From: DAOUAM01 sp034433305 | GTDB lineage: Bacteria; Chloroflexota; Dehalococcoidia; Lucifugimonadales; DAOUAM01 | Direction: 5' to 3' | Assembly: GCA_034433305.1 (NCBI GenBank) | Contig: DAOUAM010000095.1 | Coordinates: 1 to 64,000 of the forward strand | Length of the DNA stretch: 64,000 nucleotides | Shown: positions 24,145 to 33,385 of the stretch, one piece after another | Layout of the letters: each line of letters starts with the position of its first letter | Position numbering within the stretch: position 1 is the first letter of the stretch | The notes under the pieces: generated by a model | Databases searched by the model: none | What the model was told of the DNA's origin: nothing | The model's input: the letters and a program-made list of their open reading frames with translations, nothing else | Program-made: the position numbers and the translations under genes

Positions 24145-26295
24145 TCAACCGTCCACCTCCTGCCTGGCTGGCCCCTGTATGCTGGCTCCAGGAGTCAGCG
24201 GCAGTGCTTTCCTGACCTCCGCGACGGCCTCCGGCCCCAGGGAAGCGGCAGCCTCCAGCGCGCCCTGGGCCAGGCATGCCTGGGCGTCCCTCTCGTCCAT
24301 GTCCAGCCTCCTGGCGGCCTCCCGTGCGCTCTCCAGCGCGTGGGTCGTGGCCTCGGCAAGGCTTGCGCCGGCCTCGCCAGCGCCCTGGACCGCGCCGTAG
24401 CCGATGCCCCTCAGGGTGTGCCTGGGGTCCGCATGTCCCTTCCCCAGCACCGCGGCCACGCCCAGCACGGCGCCACGGGCCAGGTGCCCGATGTCCACGG
24501 CCATATCGTCAAAGGCGTGCAGCACTCCCCGCGTGGCGTGCCGGGCGACCTCGGCGGCGTAGCGCTCCTCCATTTCCCTGACCCCCTGGAGCATCCTGTG
24601 TTCTACCCGCTCCATGGCCTGCGCCAGTGCGTGGCTGACGCGGCTGGCGATATCCGCCGCCGCCGCTCCGCCACGGCTGGCGGCCACCACCGCTGTCTTG
24701 GTGGTCGAGGCCAGCTCGTAGGCCGTCACTCCGATGGCGACGTCCAGGCCCGGCACCAGCGAAACGCTCCGCAGCCGGCTGTAGGGGAACTGGGCTATGA
24801 AGCTCAGGCCCGGAATGCCCATCACCGACCGGGACAGCTCCCGCGTATGGGCCGTCAGCGCCTCCAGCACCTCCTGGCGCGTGGCCTCGCCCTGCTCCTT
24901 GAGGGCGGTGAGGCTGTTCAGTGTCAGCAGCCCCACGACAAAGGCCAGGGCGAACAGGAAGTCGAAGCCGGTGAGATGCACCGCCGAGAACTGGATGGTC
25001 CTGCTGGGGTCTATCCAGGAAAAGCTGATGGACAACTGGCGGACGCTGAAAAAGTCGGCAAAGCGGCCACCTACCAGCGGGCCAAGCGCGGCCCCCAGGC
25101 TGGTCGCCAGCGACGCCCCGGCCAGGTAGGCCGTGGACTGCCCCTGCGGCGCTAGCTTGAGGCCGATGGTCTCCACTGTCAGGCCCACGCCAGCGCCCGC
25201 TATCCCGGCGAAGATGTGCAGCAGCACCAGCAGGGGAATGGTGAGGAAGTACCGCTCGGGCATGGTGGTGAAGGTCCAGCCCAGTATGACAATCAGGTAC
25301 AGCGACGCCGACAGGGACAGGACTACCTTGCTGCCGAACCTGTCCGCCAGAGGCCCCCAGACGTTGAGGAAGACCACGTTGAACAACTGGGCCAGCACGC
25401 TGAAGCCGATGACCGCCGAAAGGGGCAGCCCCAGCCGCTCCAGCATGTAAACGGTGAAGAAGGGCACCGCCAGGTTGGAGGCGAACCCCCACAGGAACAG
25501 GAACTTCATCAGGTGCCGGAAGTTGCCATCGCCCAGGGGCGTCGCCAGCGTCTTGCGCAGGGAGGGCTGGGGGCCGGCCCCCGTGGTCATGAGCGGCTCT
25601 GGCACCAGGGCCATGAAGATGGGGCTGGTCAGCCCCAGGAAAATGGCCCCCAGCAGCAGGACCAGGGTATAGCCCAGCACCTCCTCGCCGCCCTGGGCGC
25701 GGGCACGCCACAGGTCCACCACGGCGGCACTGCCCAGCCCGAACACTATGGATGCCACGGTGGAGAGGGCCTGTCGCCTGGAGAAGAAGCGTCCCAATGC
25801 CTGCTGCGGCACCAGGTCGCGGAGCCAGCTATTCCAGCTACAGCCCGTGATGGCCCCCAGGGCGCCCCGGATGGCCATCAGCCCCAGCAGCGCCGACACC
25901 GCCGCGCCGCTGGGCGCGCCGACAAAGACAGGTATCAATGCGATGAGCAACCAGATAGCCTGGCCGGGGAACCAGGCGGCCAGGGCGATAAGCTTGCGCC
26001 GCCTCAGGCGCTCCACCAGCAGGATGGCCGGTATCTGCACCGGCTGCATGATGAATGGGATGGCTGCCAGAATGCCAATCTGGAGGTTGTTGGCGCCCAG
26101 GGCCAGGGCGAAGGCCGCCAGCAGCCCGCTGGTGGTGACGCTGAACATAGCCGTCGCTGTCACGCCCTGCCACACGGTCATTCGCAGCCCACGCTGCACC
26201 TCCGCCTCCGTGAGGCTCGGCTTGGGGCGGAACAATGTGGCAACAGTGTACACGAGCGAATTGCTCCGGCGGGGATAGGGTAGAGGAGTCAGCAC
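24145..26295 (-). CDS. MFS transporter with long soluble C-terminal extension
   Basis: 716 residues. The first 465 or so form an MFS transporter with about 12 helices (SWLRDLVPQQALGRFFSRR, GPLADRFGSKVVLSLSASLY). The last 250 are soluble: a hydrophilic helix (LNSLTALKEQGEATRQEVLE), then amphipathic alanine-rich helices (ASRVSHALAQAMERVEHRML, AEATTHALESAREAARRLDM) broken by glycine-rich turns. I do not recognise that tail. The GTG start at 26295 is uncertain, because a perfect TATAAT on the minus strand (26313-26308) would give an almost leaderless mRNA. The substrate is unknown. Confidence 0.8.
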   Translation of the reverse strand: MLTPLPYPRRSNSLVYTVATLFRPKPSLTEAEVQRGLRMTVWQGVTATAMFSVTTSGLLAAFALALGANNLQIGILAAIPFIMQPVQIPAILLVERLRRRKLIALAAWFPGQAIWLLIALIPVFVGAPSGAAVSALLGLMAIRGALGAITGCSWNSWLRDLVPQQALGRFFSRRQALSTVASIVFGLGSAAVVDLWRARAQGGEEVLGYTLVLLLGAIFLGLTSPIFMALVPEPLMTTGAGPQPSLRKTLATPLGDGNFRHLMKFLFLWGFASNLAVPFFTVYMLERLGLPLSAVIGFSVLAQLFNVVFLNVWGPLADRFGSKVVLSLSASLYLIVILGWTFTTMPERYFLTIPLLVLLHIFAGIAGAGVGLTVETIGLKLAPQGQSTAYLAGASLATSLGAALGPLVGGRFADFFSVRQLSISFSWIDPSRTIQFSAVHLTGFDFLFALAFVVGLLTLNSLTALKEQGEATRQEVLEALTAHTRELSRSVMGIPGLSFIAQFPYSRLRSVSLVPGLDVAIGVTAYELASTTKTAVVAASRGGAAAADIASRVSHALAQAMERVEHRMLQGVREMEERYAAEVARHATRGVLHAFDDMAVDIGHLARGAVLGVAAVLGKGHADPRHTLRGIGYGAVQGAGEAGASLAEATTHALESAREAARRLDMDERDAQACLAQGALEAAASLGPEAVAEVRKALPLTPGASIQGPARQEVDG

Positions 26296-26449
26296 GTCCT
26301 GGCGAAGATTATACCATCCAGGGGCGGGCCGTCTGCGTCAATCAGCAGTTGCTGGGCCTGTAGCAAGTCAGGGGGCCTCTGCCTTGTGGGGCCAGGACCA
26401 GTTGCTGCTGGGATGCGCCTGCCAGAGTGGTGCAGGCACTGTATCGGTC

Positions 26450-26477
26450 TTGAATCGGCCCAGCCTTGTGCTACGCT
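26450..26477 (+). promoter_or_regulatory. Possible promoter of the SRPBCC-like gene
   Basis: TTGAAT (26450-26455), a 16-base spacer and TACGCT (26472-26477), 29 bases before the start codon. Confidence 0.35.
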
Positions 26478-26506
26478 GGAGACAGAGTCCTCCGGGAGGT
26501 GAGACT

Positions 26507-27127
26507 ATGGACCGCAGGGCCGCTTTCCTGGCCGCCATCGTGGCCGGCGCGGCAGCCTGTGCATACCTGCGCGTGGTCCGGCCCTGGCACCTCACCTGGG
26601 GCGCCACGCCCGAGGAAGTGGCCCGCCCCATGCCCGGCGACGAGATAGTGCAGCGCCCCACCTTCAACGCGACCCGCGCCGTCACCATCAACACCAGGCC
26701 GGAGGACATCTGGCCCTGGCTGGTGCAGATAGGCTTCGGCCGGGCAGGCTGGTACAGCTACGACTGGCTGGACAACCTGGGCAGGCCCAGCGCCTGGCGC
26801 ATCGTCCCTGAGCTTCAGCGTCTGCAAGTCGGCGACAGGGTGCCCATGAGCCGGTGGACCTACTTCACCGTCAGGGGCATCGTACCCAACCGGTGGATGG
26901 TGTGGGAGAGCCAGGACAGCAATAGCACCTGGGCGTGGGCGCTGTACCCACTGGACGAGCGCCGCACGCGGCTGGTCACCCGCATACGTGTCCTCTACAG
27001 GTGGACCTCGCCCGCGATAGCCCTGACCCTGCTCCTCATGGAGCTTGGCGACCCCATCATGATTCGGAAGGAGCTCCTGGGCATCAAGCGCCGGGCGGAG
27101 CAGGCGCGGCAACTCCCTGCTTCGTAG
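26507..27127 (+). CDS. SRPBCC-like membrane-anchored protein
   Basis: 206 residues. One N-terminal hydrophobic helix (AAFLAAIVAGAAACAYL) is followed by a domain with FNATRAVTINTRPEDIWPWL, FGRAGWYSYDWLDNLG and YPLDERRTRLVTRIRV, the pattern of SRPBCC/polyketide-cyclase-like ligand-binding proteins. The ATG follows AGGTGA. The function is unknown; members of this fold bind hydrophobic ligands. Its stop codon lies in the arm of a large palindrome shared with the convergent Nudix gene. Confidence 0.65.
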   Translation: MDRRAAFLAAIVAGAAACAYLRVVRPWHLTWGATPEEVARPMPGDEIVQRPTFNATRAVTINTRPEDIWPWLVQIGFGRAGWYSYDWLDNLGRPSAWRIVPELQRLQVGDRVPMSRWTYFTVRGIVPNRWMVWESQDSNSTWAWALYPLDERRTRLVTRIRVLYRWTSPAIALTLLLMELGDPIMIRKELLGIKRRAEQARQLPAS

Positions 27128-27155
27128 GGGCGTTGCATGCAACGTACCTACGAAG
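27120..27155. repeat. Palindrome containing two convergent stop codons
   Basis: Outer arms CTTCGTAGG (27120-27128) and CCTACGAAG (27147-27155), inner perfect palindrome CGTTGCATGCAACG (27131-27144). The TAG stops of the plus-strand gene (27125-27127) and the minus-strand Nudix gene (27150-27148) lie in opposite arms. It is probably a bidirectional end-of-transcript hairpin. Confidence 0.6.
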
Positions 27156-27636
27156 GCCCCTGGCCTGAGGCCACGCGGAAGGCATGCTCGGCCAGCAGGC
27201 GGACGTCTTCAGGTGGGGGCACGCAGGTGCCGTCGTCGCACTGCAAGGCGACGCTGTTGCTCAGTTCCTCTCGGCTTACCCAGCGCCAGCCGTCCTTCAA
27301 GGGCCGCGCTGGCCCCACCAGCCGGCAGAAGTAGACCATGTCTATGTGCTGGTGGTAGCCGGCCACCGGGTCGTGAATGTCCTCCACCATAATGGTGAAG
27401 GGCGGCTGCACCTGCGTGGGATAGGCCAGGTCCAGGCGGGGGCCTGTGGGTACCACCTGGGCCTCGACGCCGGCCTCCTCCCGTATCTCCCGCAGCACGG
27501 CCTGGACGGGGTCCTCGTTCTCATCAACGTGCCCGCCTGGCGGCAGCCATGCCTTCACCTTGCGGTGCCAGTGCAGCAGCACGCGGCCCTCATGGACGAC
27601 AAAACCCGTGGCTGTGAAGTGTCTGGTGATGGGCAT
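27148..27636 (-). CDS. Nudix hydrolase
   Basis: 162 residues. The beta-strand start ATGFVVHEGRVLLHWHRK and a complete Nudix box (GGHVDENEDPVQAVLREIRE, then EAGVE) are present, with metal-binding glutamates intact. It has a VHEGR...LPPGGH layout, a general NTP/NDP-X pyrophosphohydrolase type and unlike the CoA-type Nudix at 3309. The ATG follows TAGGTG, with TATAAC further upstream on the minus strand. The substrate is unknown. Confidence 0.82.
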   Translation of the reverse strand: MPITRHFTATGFVVHEGRVLLHWHRKVKAWLPPGGHVDENEDPVQAVLREIREEAGVEAQVVPTGPRLDLAYPTQVQPPFTIMVEDIHDPVAGYHQHIDMVYFCRLVGPARPLKDGWRWVSREELSNSVALQCDDGTCVPPPEDVRLLAEHAFRVASGQGPS

Positions 27637-27716
27637 GGCACCTACATGTTATACCATTCTGGCCCCACAGCACGCGTGGCGAAATTACCACCGGAGGGCC
27701 TGTAATGAGTTAGCAG

Positions 27717-27790
27717 GAGGGTCCTCGCCCCCACTGGGGGAGCGTTAGAGAGGGGGCTGGCCTGTTACACAGGTCTGTGTACGCCCTTGT
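27717..27790 (+). repeat. Dispersed repeat, copy B (partial R2 plus tail)
   Basis: CCTCGCCCCCACTGGGGGAG and AGAGAGGGGGCTGGCCT match the right half of R2. They are followed by CTGTGTACGCCCTTGTT, which recurs with one change in copy C (29907-29923). The rest of 27637-27971 shows no gene. Confidence 0.6.
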
Positions 27791-27971
27791 TGCAACCTTG
27801 ATGGTGGTCCGACAGGCCCACCACGAACGGGTAAATAACCGCTCGCCCTGAGCTTGTCCAGGGGCGCTTTATCAGCCGACGTGCAGTTATCGGATAGGCT
27901 CTTACAGAGCAGGCCAGCCTCTGGCCCTGGAACTCATACCCCGGTCAGCATGTCCGGTGCAGGAGCTATAG

Positions 27972-29615
27972 CTAGCTGTCGTCCCTGCTCTGGCGTGACA
28001 CGGCGATAACCCTGCGCCGCCGGGTGCCGCGACGTACCGCCAGCACCACGGCGCCGGCAATAAGCCAGACCGGACTGAATATACCCAGCCAGATGAACAC
28101 AGTGCCCAGGGCCTGGCCCAGCCCGGACAGCGCCCGCACCGCGCTCTTGCCCTGCTCCATGGGCGCCCATCCGGAAATCGTCCAGCCCCTGGCCTTGGTG
28201 ACCTGGACGCCGAGGGAGTGGGACGCCTCCACCGGGCCGGCCGCGCTCTGCGCCCTGATGGTCAGCGTTGCCGTGTAAGGCGAGGGGCGAGGGTCGCGGT
28301 AAAGGTGGGATGCCCTGGCCTGGGTGACGCCCTCGGGCAGGCTGCCTTCTGCCGGGGCGGTGCCATCGCCGAAGTCCCAGCGGTACCGCAGGTCGCTCAG
28401 GCCCTCGGGCCGCGTGAAGGTGCCGACGAACTCCACCTCCCGGTCTTCCTCCACCGTGCGGCCCGTACCCGCGAAGACCTCGATAACGGGCACCCTGGTA
28501 ACGGTGACCAGTATGGTATCCTTGCCCTCGGCCACGCCTGCCTCGCCAGTGCCGGTGACCCTGACCTCGACGATAAAGGGTGAGTCCCGGTCGTCGCCGT
28601 AGGAGTGGGTGACGGTGGAAGTGGCCCTGGTGCCCTGGGCCTGCGTCGGCGCCGTGCGATTGAGGGTGACCGGCCCGGAGCCGTCGCCGAAGTCCCAGGT
28701 GAACACAAAGTCGGTGATGCCCTCGGGCGGCCTGAAGGAGGCCCTGAACCGTGCTAGCCGGTCGACGCTGACCGTCTGGTCCGGCCCGGCATCCACGGAC
28801 ATCTCCACGGGCGCCAGCTTCAAGGTCACGTTGATGAGGGAGAAGGCTGCCGTCTCCTCCAGGAACTTGATGCGCCCCTGGAGGCGCTCGATCTCCTCCT
28901 GGACCTTTGTAAGCTCCCGCTGGACATTCAGGGCATCATCCACCTGCTGCGCCCCCTCCAGCAGCCTCAGGAGCGCTTGCTCGGTGGCCTGGAGGTTGGT
29001 CAGGCGGGCGCTGGTGTCAACATACTCGTCGGTGACGTCCTTGCTGGAGGTAATCTCCGCCTCCACCTCCGCCGCCATGCCCCGCAGCCGCTGGACGGCC
29101 TCGTCCAGCCGCGTCGCCGGGACACGAATGGAGATGCTCCCCTGGTGCCTGGCGCTGCGGTCCGAGGTCACCACCCAGCCGCCCAGCTCCTGGGCCAGCC
29201 TGGAGACGCCGTCCATGGCGGCGGAGACGTCCTGCACCACCAGGCGCATGTCCACGGTGCGCACGATGATGCGCTGCTGCGCCACCAGCGCGGCAGCCTC
29301 CTCGACTGAGGAGCTATCAGCGTCTAGCCTCAGTTGCCTCCATTGCTCCTCGGTCATGCCGTACCCGCCTTCGGGCACCTGCGGCGCCGCCGTGGGCACT
29401 GGCGCCGGAGTTGCCGCAGGGGTGGACGGCATCTCCCTGACTGAAAGGCCCGGTTGGCCTGGTGGGCCTGTCGGGCCGCGTGGCGCGGCTGTGGGCATGG
29501 GAACGGGGGCCTGGGACTCGTCCGGCGCCCGCTCCGCTGAGCCAGCGCACGCGACCGCCAGGAGCGCAGCTATGAGTAAAATGAAGAGAAACAGACCCAC
29601 TGCACGCCAGGTCAT
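27972..29615 (-). CDS. DUF4349 lipoprotein with two PKD domains
   Basis: 547 residues, exported. Signal peptide with lipobox LAVAC (C23), then a threonine/proline-rich stretch with a few collagen-like triplets (GPTGPPGQPG). Next is a DUF4349 domain (about 100-270: RTVDMRLVVQDVSAAMDGVS, VPATRLDEAVQRLRG, a coiled coil in the QRELTKVQEEIERLQGRIKF region). Two PKD domains follow (FTWDFGDGSGP and YRWDFGDGTAP), and a C-terminal membrane helix near 510-530 with a basic tail. DUF4349 proteins are membrane-associated with unclear function, and PKD domains usually bind proteins or sugars outside the cell. The ATG at 29615 has GGAGGTG upstream. Confidence 0.82.
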   Translation of the reverse strand: MTWRAVGLFLFILLIAALLAVACAGSAERAPDESQAPVPMPTAAPRGPTGPPGQPGLSVREMPSTPAATPAPVPTAAPQVPEGGYGMTEEQWRQLRLDADSSSVEEAAALVAQQRIIVRTVDMRLVVQDVSAAMDGVSRLAQELGGWVVTSDRSARHQGSISIRVPATRLDEAVQRLRGMAAEVEAEITSSKDVTDEYVDTSARLTNLQATEQALLRLLEGAQQVDDALNVQRELTKVQEEIERLQGRIKFLEETAAFSLINVTLKLAPVEMSVDAGPDQTVSVDRLARFRASFRPPEGITDFVFTWDFGDGSGPVTLNRTAPTQAQGTRATSTVTHSYGDDRDSPFIVEVRVTGTGEAGVAEGKDTILVTVTRVPVIEVFAGTGRTVEEDREVEFVGTFTRPEGLSDLRYRWDFGDGTAPAEGSLPEGVTQARASHLYRDPRPSPYTATLTIRAQSAAGPVEASHSLGVQVTKARGWTISGWAPMEQGKSAVRALSGLGQALGTVFIWLGIFSPVWLIAGAVVLAVRRGTRRRRVIAVSRQSRDDS

Positions 29616-29855
29616 AGAATGCACCTCCTCCCGGGTGTCTGACCGATAGACGGACAAGGAAGCCAGGAAGTTCCCGAACTGTCGTATTCCAGGAGTGGGC
29701 AGGTGAAGGGCCAGGTGCAGGCACACCTTTTGCCGTAAATTACGTCGGCTGAAGAATGCCTGGATGCCTGCGGCTAATGAGGGTGACTGGGGGAGCCTGC
29801 CGGCCTTGTCATGGGGCCTGTGGCGCTGGTGGGGACGCAAGGCCTCACCCTCGAA

Positions 29856-29979
29856 GCCCCCTCTCTTTCTCTCCCCCAGAGGGGGAGAGAACAGTCCCTG
29901 CCCCCTCTGTGTACGCCCCTGTTACAGAGGTGTCTGGCCAGCACACGCGTGGAGCGAGGGCCATAGCTCAGCCGACGCT
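29856..29979 (+). repeat. Dispersed repeat, copy C (R2-like plus R3)
   Basis: GCCCCCTCTCTTTCTCTCCC starts an R2-like palindrome. From 29922 follows R3, TGTTACAGAGGTGTCTGGCC, then AGCACACGCG and GGGCCATAGCT-AGCCGACG. R3 recurs inverted at 49877-49937 at roughly 90% identity over 60 bases. It fills most of the 29616-30013 gap. Confidence 0.7.
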
Positions 29980-30013
29980 GTGCCCTGAAGGACCGGGGGT
30001 GGGGTCTCGCCGG

Positions 30014-31222
30014 CTATATCACGGCCTGCTGGCGCAGCGACTTGAGCCTGTCCTCGTCGAAGCCCAGCAGCTCCCCGAATACCTCGGCGTTGTGCTGGCC
30101 CAGGAGCGGCGCGGGCCGGACGCGCACCGGTGAGTCGGAGAGTTTGATGGGGCAGCCGGGCATCATGAAGGGGCCGCGCTGGGGATGGTCCACCGTCACG
30201 ATCATCTCCCGCTGGCGCAGGTGCGGGTCGGAGTAGATGTCCTCGGCGTTCATGCAGGCGCTACAGGGCACGCCGGCCTCGCCCAGGATGCGCATGGCCT
30301 CGTGCTTGGTGTGCTGCATGGTCCAGGCCTCGATGAGCCGGTTGACCTCGTCGGCCATGGCCGCCGTCTGCCTGGGGTCGGCCAGGCGCGGGTCCTCCAG
30401 CAGCTCCTCATGGCCGATGATTTTGAGCAGCGCCTGCCACATCCGGTCGCGCCTCGGCCCGGCGATGAGGTACACGTAGTCGTCAGGGCCGCCGGGCTTG
30501 CACCGGAAGGTGCCGACGCCTGGCATCCCCGGCCAGCTATTGCCGCGCCTGGGCGGCGAGGTCTTCGTCTCGTTGAAGTTGCACATCCAGACGCGGGCGA
30601 AGTTCACCACGGCATCCTGCATGGAGACCTCCACCACCTGGCCCTTGCCGGTGCGTTCCCGCTGCCACAGCGCCGCCAGGATGCCTATGGCCGCGTGCAT
30701 GCCCGTGCCCGTGTCGCCGATGGTCACGCCCGGGCGCGTGGGTGGGCCGTCGGGGCTGCCGGTGGCGCAGAAGGCGCCGCCCGCGGCCTGGGCCACCGGG
30801 TCGAAGCTCTTGTACTCGCTGTAGGGGCCGTAGGTGCCGAAGCCCTTGATGCGCGCCAGGATGATGCGCGGGTTGACGCTGGAGAGCACGTCGTAGCCCA
30901 GGCCCAGGCGCTCCAGCGTATGGGGCGCCAGGTTCTCGGCGACAATGTCACCCTGCCTGACCAGCTCCAGGAACATCCCCTTGCCCTGCTCGCTCTTGAG
31001 GTTGAGGGTGACGCTGCGCTTGCAGGAGTTGAGGTTGATGAAGTAGGACGAGTCGGCGCCAGGGGTCGTGGTGGACACGCTCCAGCGCCCGGGATCGCCC
31101 CTGGACGGCTCCTCCACTTTGATCACGTCCGCGCCCAGCCACGCCAGCACCTGGGTGCAGGACGTCCCCGCCTCGAACTGGGTCAGGTCTATGATGCGGA
31201 TGCCCTTCAGCGCCTCGCCCAT
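30014..31222 (-). CDS. Class III (CaiB/BaiF) CoA-transferase
   Basis: 402 residues. It moves CoA between carboxylic acids. Family features: LKGIRIIDLTQFEAGTSCTQ, LAWLGADVIKVEEPSRGDPG, the SGFGTYGPYS-like loop and the catalytic aspartate D170 in IGDTGTGMHA (equivalent in position to Asp169 of formyl-CoA transferase). The ATG at 31222 has AAGGAGG seven bases upstream; the longer frame to 31327 is unlikely. It is a single gene; the acid it activates cannot be deduced. Confidence 0.9.
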   Translation of the reverse strand: MGEALKGIRIIDLTQFEAGTSCTQVLAWLGADVIKVEEPSRGDPGRWSVSTTTPGADSSYFINLNSCKRSVTLNLKSEQGKGMFLELVRQGDIVAENLAPHTLERLGLGYDVLSSVNPRIILARIKGFGTYGPYSEYKSFDPVAQAAGGAFCATGSPDGPPTRPGVTIGDTGTGMHAAIGILAALWQRERTGKGQVVEVSMQDAVVNFARVWMCNFNETKTSPPRRGNSWPGMPGVGTFRCKPGGPDDYVYLIAGPRRDRMWQALLKIIGHEELLEDPRLADPRQTAAMADEVNRLIEAWTMQHTKHEAMRILGEAGVPCSACMNAEDIYSDPHLRQREMIVTVDHPQRGPFMMPGCPIKLSDSPVRVRPAPLLGQHNAEVFGELLGFDEDRLKSLRQQAVI

Positions 31223-31336
31223 GCTCTTGCCTCCTTGAGGAATACCTGGTTGACCGGCCACGGCTATCTCGCAGGGACAAGGCCCAGGGCCAGCCCTGTC
31301 GCATGGGCCATGCAGCCAGGGCAGCATGGCGGCAAT

Positions 31337-31705
31337 TCAGCGGGTATCTAGCTGGACTTCCAGCAGGGGGCTGGCCCTGACCCAGGAGTCCAGTTGCCTG
31401 AGGTCAACTTCCACCTTCTCCATTATCCTGGACAGGATGGCCCGGCGCTCTGACTCCTCCCGCACGGGCTTCGCGGTGGCGGGTATGTCGGCGTGGGTGC
31501 TCTCCTTGAGGTGGAAGGTGAAGCGAGGGTTGGCTAGCAGATTGGCGTACCAGTCGCGGCGGCCAGGCGGCCCGGCCAGGAACAGGCGCCCGTCCACGTT
31601 GTAGAACCAGATTTCGAGCCGGCGAGGCTGGCCCGTCTTCCTGCCGGTGGTGGTGATATCTATGGTCAGGTCGCGTTCCAGTGCCTGCTTTATGCGCTCG
31701 TCCAT
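31337..31705 (-). CDS. Deazaflavin-type nitroreductase family protein
   Basis: 122 residues with the split-barrel flavin fold. ITTTGRKTGQPRRLEIWFY and FLAGPPGRRDWYANLLANPR are signatures of the family that includes F420-dependent Ddn and related quinone/nitro reductases. Whether this one uses F420 or FMN is not clear; the set of residues after GRKTGQPR fits F420 binders. The ATG at 31705 is preferred over a GTG at 31717. It stands between the CoA-transferase and an MFS gene on the same strand. Confidence 0.72.
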   Translation of the reverse strand: MDERIKQALERDLTIDITTTGRKTGQPRRLEIWFYNVDGRLFLAGPPGRRDWYANLLANPRFTFHLKESTHADIPATAKPVREESERRAILSRIMEKVEVDLRQLDSWVRASPLLEVQLDTR

Positions 31706-31853
31706 GGCTTCACCCACTTCCTGCGCTTTGCTCCAGCCGCCGTACGAAACGTGAAGCCGTAACGTGAGAATACCACGCTTTCTGGCCCGGCGAAAGCCCT
31801 TCCCATTACTGTCTCGCGGCTCCCAGGCTGATGGCTGACAGCCCGCCGCGAGG

Positions 31854-33143
31854 CTACAGCCGGCGCACCCTGGGCACGGCTAGCGTCGTGATGCCGACGA
31901 TGGCGATGCACACGGCGCCGATGAAGGCCATGCCGGCCGAGACGCTCCAGGTGTCCGTCACCACGCCGGCCAGGATGGACGCCAGCGACTGCACGCCCAT
32001 GTCCAGAAAGGTCACGCTGACCACACGACCCTGGAGTCGCTGGGGCGTGATCTCCAGCAGCGTGCTGTTGTTGGCCGCCCGGAAGACGGTCTGCGCGGCG
32101 CCGGAGACGACCATCAGCAGGAAGGCAAAGGCAGCCAGGTGGACACCGCCCAGGGCCATGATGGCGGCCCCATAGGCCAGGCCCGAGGCCAGCATCGCCT
32201 TGCCCTTGTGGGGGATGTTGCCCAGGGACGCCAGGCTGAAGCCGCCCACCAGCGCGCCCACGGCGGCCACGGACTGCAAGGACCCGTAGCCCGAAGGCCC
32301 CATGCCCAGCACCTCGGTGGCGAAGACGGGCAGCAACGTGATGTAGCTGAAGGCGAAGGCCAGCGGCCCCATGGCGATGACCACCAGCGCCAGCACCATG
32401 CGGTTCTCCAGCAGCATGTAGCGGAAGCCCTCCACCAGGTCGCCGCCCATAGACTTGCGCCTGGCCGGCCTCGGCTCCCCCGATGGCCGGATCATGGACG
32501 TGCTGACCACAATGAGGCCATACAGGACGGAGGACACGACATACGCCGGGCCGACGTTGCCGCCGGCCACGGCGATGAGCACGCCCACGGCCGCCGGGCC
32601 TATCAGCCGCGAGACGTTGATGGCGATGGAGTTCAGCGACAGGGCGTTGATGAGCAGCTTGCCTTCCAGGAGCTGCGGGATGAAGGATGTGCGCACCGGC
32701 TGGTTCATGGCCATGCCCGCGCCCAGCAGGAACGCCGTGACGTAGATGTGCCAGAGCCTGATGGCCCCGGTCAGGACCAGGACGGCCATGGCGACGTAGA
32801 TGGACAGGCTCCAGACCTGGATGATGATGAGCGTCTTGCGCTTGTCGAACCTGTCGGCCACCACGCCGCCCAGCAGCCCCAGGGTGATGAGGGGCAGGGC
32901 GCGGAACAGGTTCACCAGGCCGATGGCCGTCGCCGAGTCTGTAAGCTGCCAGGTGAGCCAGTTGCGGGCCACCTGCTCCGACCACATGGCCATCGCCTGG
33001 CCGAGTTGCCCAAGCCACAGCATGCGGAAGTTGTGGTTGGCCAGCGACGCGAAGGGCACCAGGGACTTGCGCAGCCAGTGTTTCAGGCCGTGCTCTGCGG
33101 CGGTCACTTCCCCCGCCAGGGGAGGGCTTTCGTTACGGGCCAT
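31854..33143 (-). CDS. MFS transporter (EntS-like MFS_3 type)
   Basis: 429 residues, about 12 helices. FASLANHNFRMLWLGQLGQA at the N-terminus, GLLGGVVADRFDKRKTLII between helices 2 and 3, and ASLGNIPHKGKAML in the second half mark the MFS_3 branch (enterobactin exporter-like), generally exporters of small molecules. GAGG lies seven bases before the ATG. It diverges from the Ada-domain/DinB pair across a 347-bp gap holding an 11-bp-arm hairpin. Confidence 0.83.
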   Translation of the reverse strand: MARNESPPLAGEVTAAEHGLKHWLRKSLVPFASLANHNFRMLWLGQLGQAMAMWSEQVARNWLTWQLTDSATAIGLVNLFRALPLITLGLLGGVVADRFDKRKTLIIIQVWSLSIYVAMAVLVLTGAIRLWHIYVTAFLLGAGMAMNQPVRTSFIPQLLEGKLLINALSLNSIAINVSRLIGPAAVGVLIAVAGGNVGPAYVVSSVLYGLIVVSTSMIRPSGEPRPARRKSMGGDLVEGFRYMLLENRMVLALVVIAMGPLAFAFSYITLLPVFATEVLGMGPSGYGSLQSVAAVGALVGGFSLASLGNIPHKGKAMLASGLAYGAAIMALGGVHLAAFAFLLMVVSGAAQTVFRAANNSTLLEITPQRLQGRVVSVTFLDMGVQSLASILAGVVTDTWSVSAGMAFIGAVCIAIVGITTLAVPRVRRL

Positions 33144-33217
33144 GGACAGCGCCTCTCGTGCCGGCGTACCGGATGGGGGGAATGTAATCTCGCCGTGTCA
33201 GGCTGTCAAGGGCCGCT

Positions 33218-33260
33218 CCCTGTCCCTCTGGCCCGCCTGCGGCTGGCCGGAGGGACAGGG
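33218..33260. repeat. Inverted repeat in divergent gap
   Basis: CCCTGTCCCTC (33218-33228) and its complement GAGGGACAGGG (33250-33260), perfect 11-bp arms around 21 bases. No gene is visible between 33144 and 33490 apart from this and the promoter at 33386. Confidence 0.5.
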
Positions 33261-33385
33261 CGAGAGCGGGTGGGTGGTACACACAGGCCACGCCTCACGG
33301 GGCCAGAAGGCGTGCTGGCCCTGGGCACCTGTTCTTTGGGGGATGGCGTTCGCCATGGCTCAGGCCAAAGCAGTGGCGTGCGCCG

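Noticed and set aside
31690..33018. Minus-strand frame of 442 codons
   Set aside because: It overlaps the real MFS gene in another frame, its product is rich in Gly/His/Arg, and it has no membrane helices.
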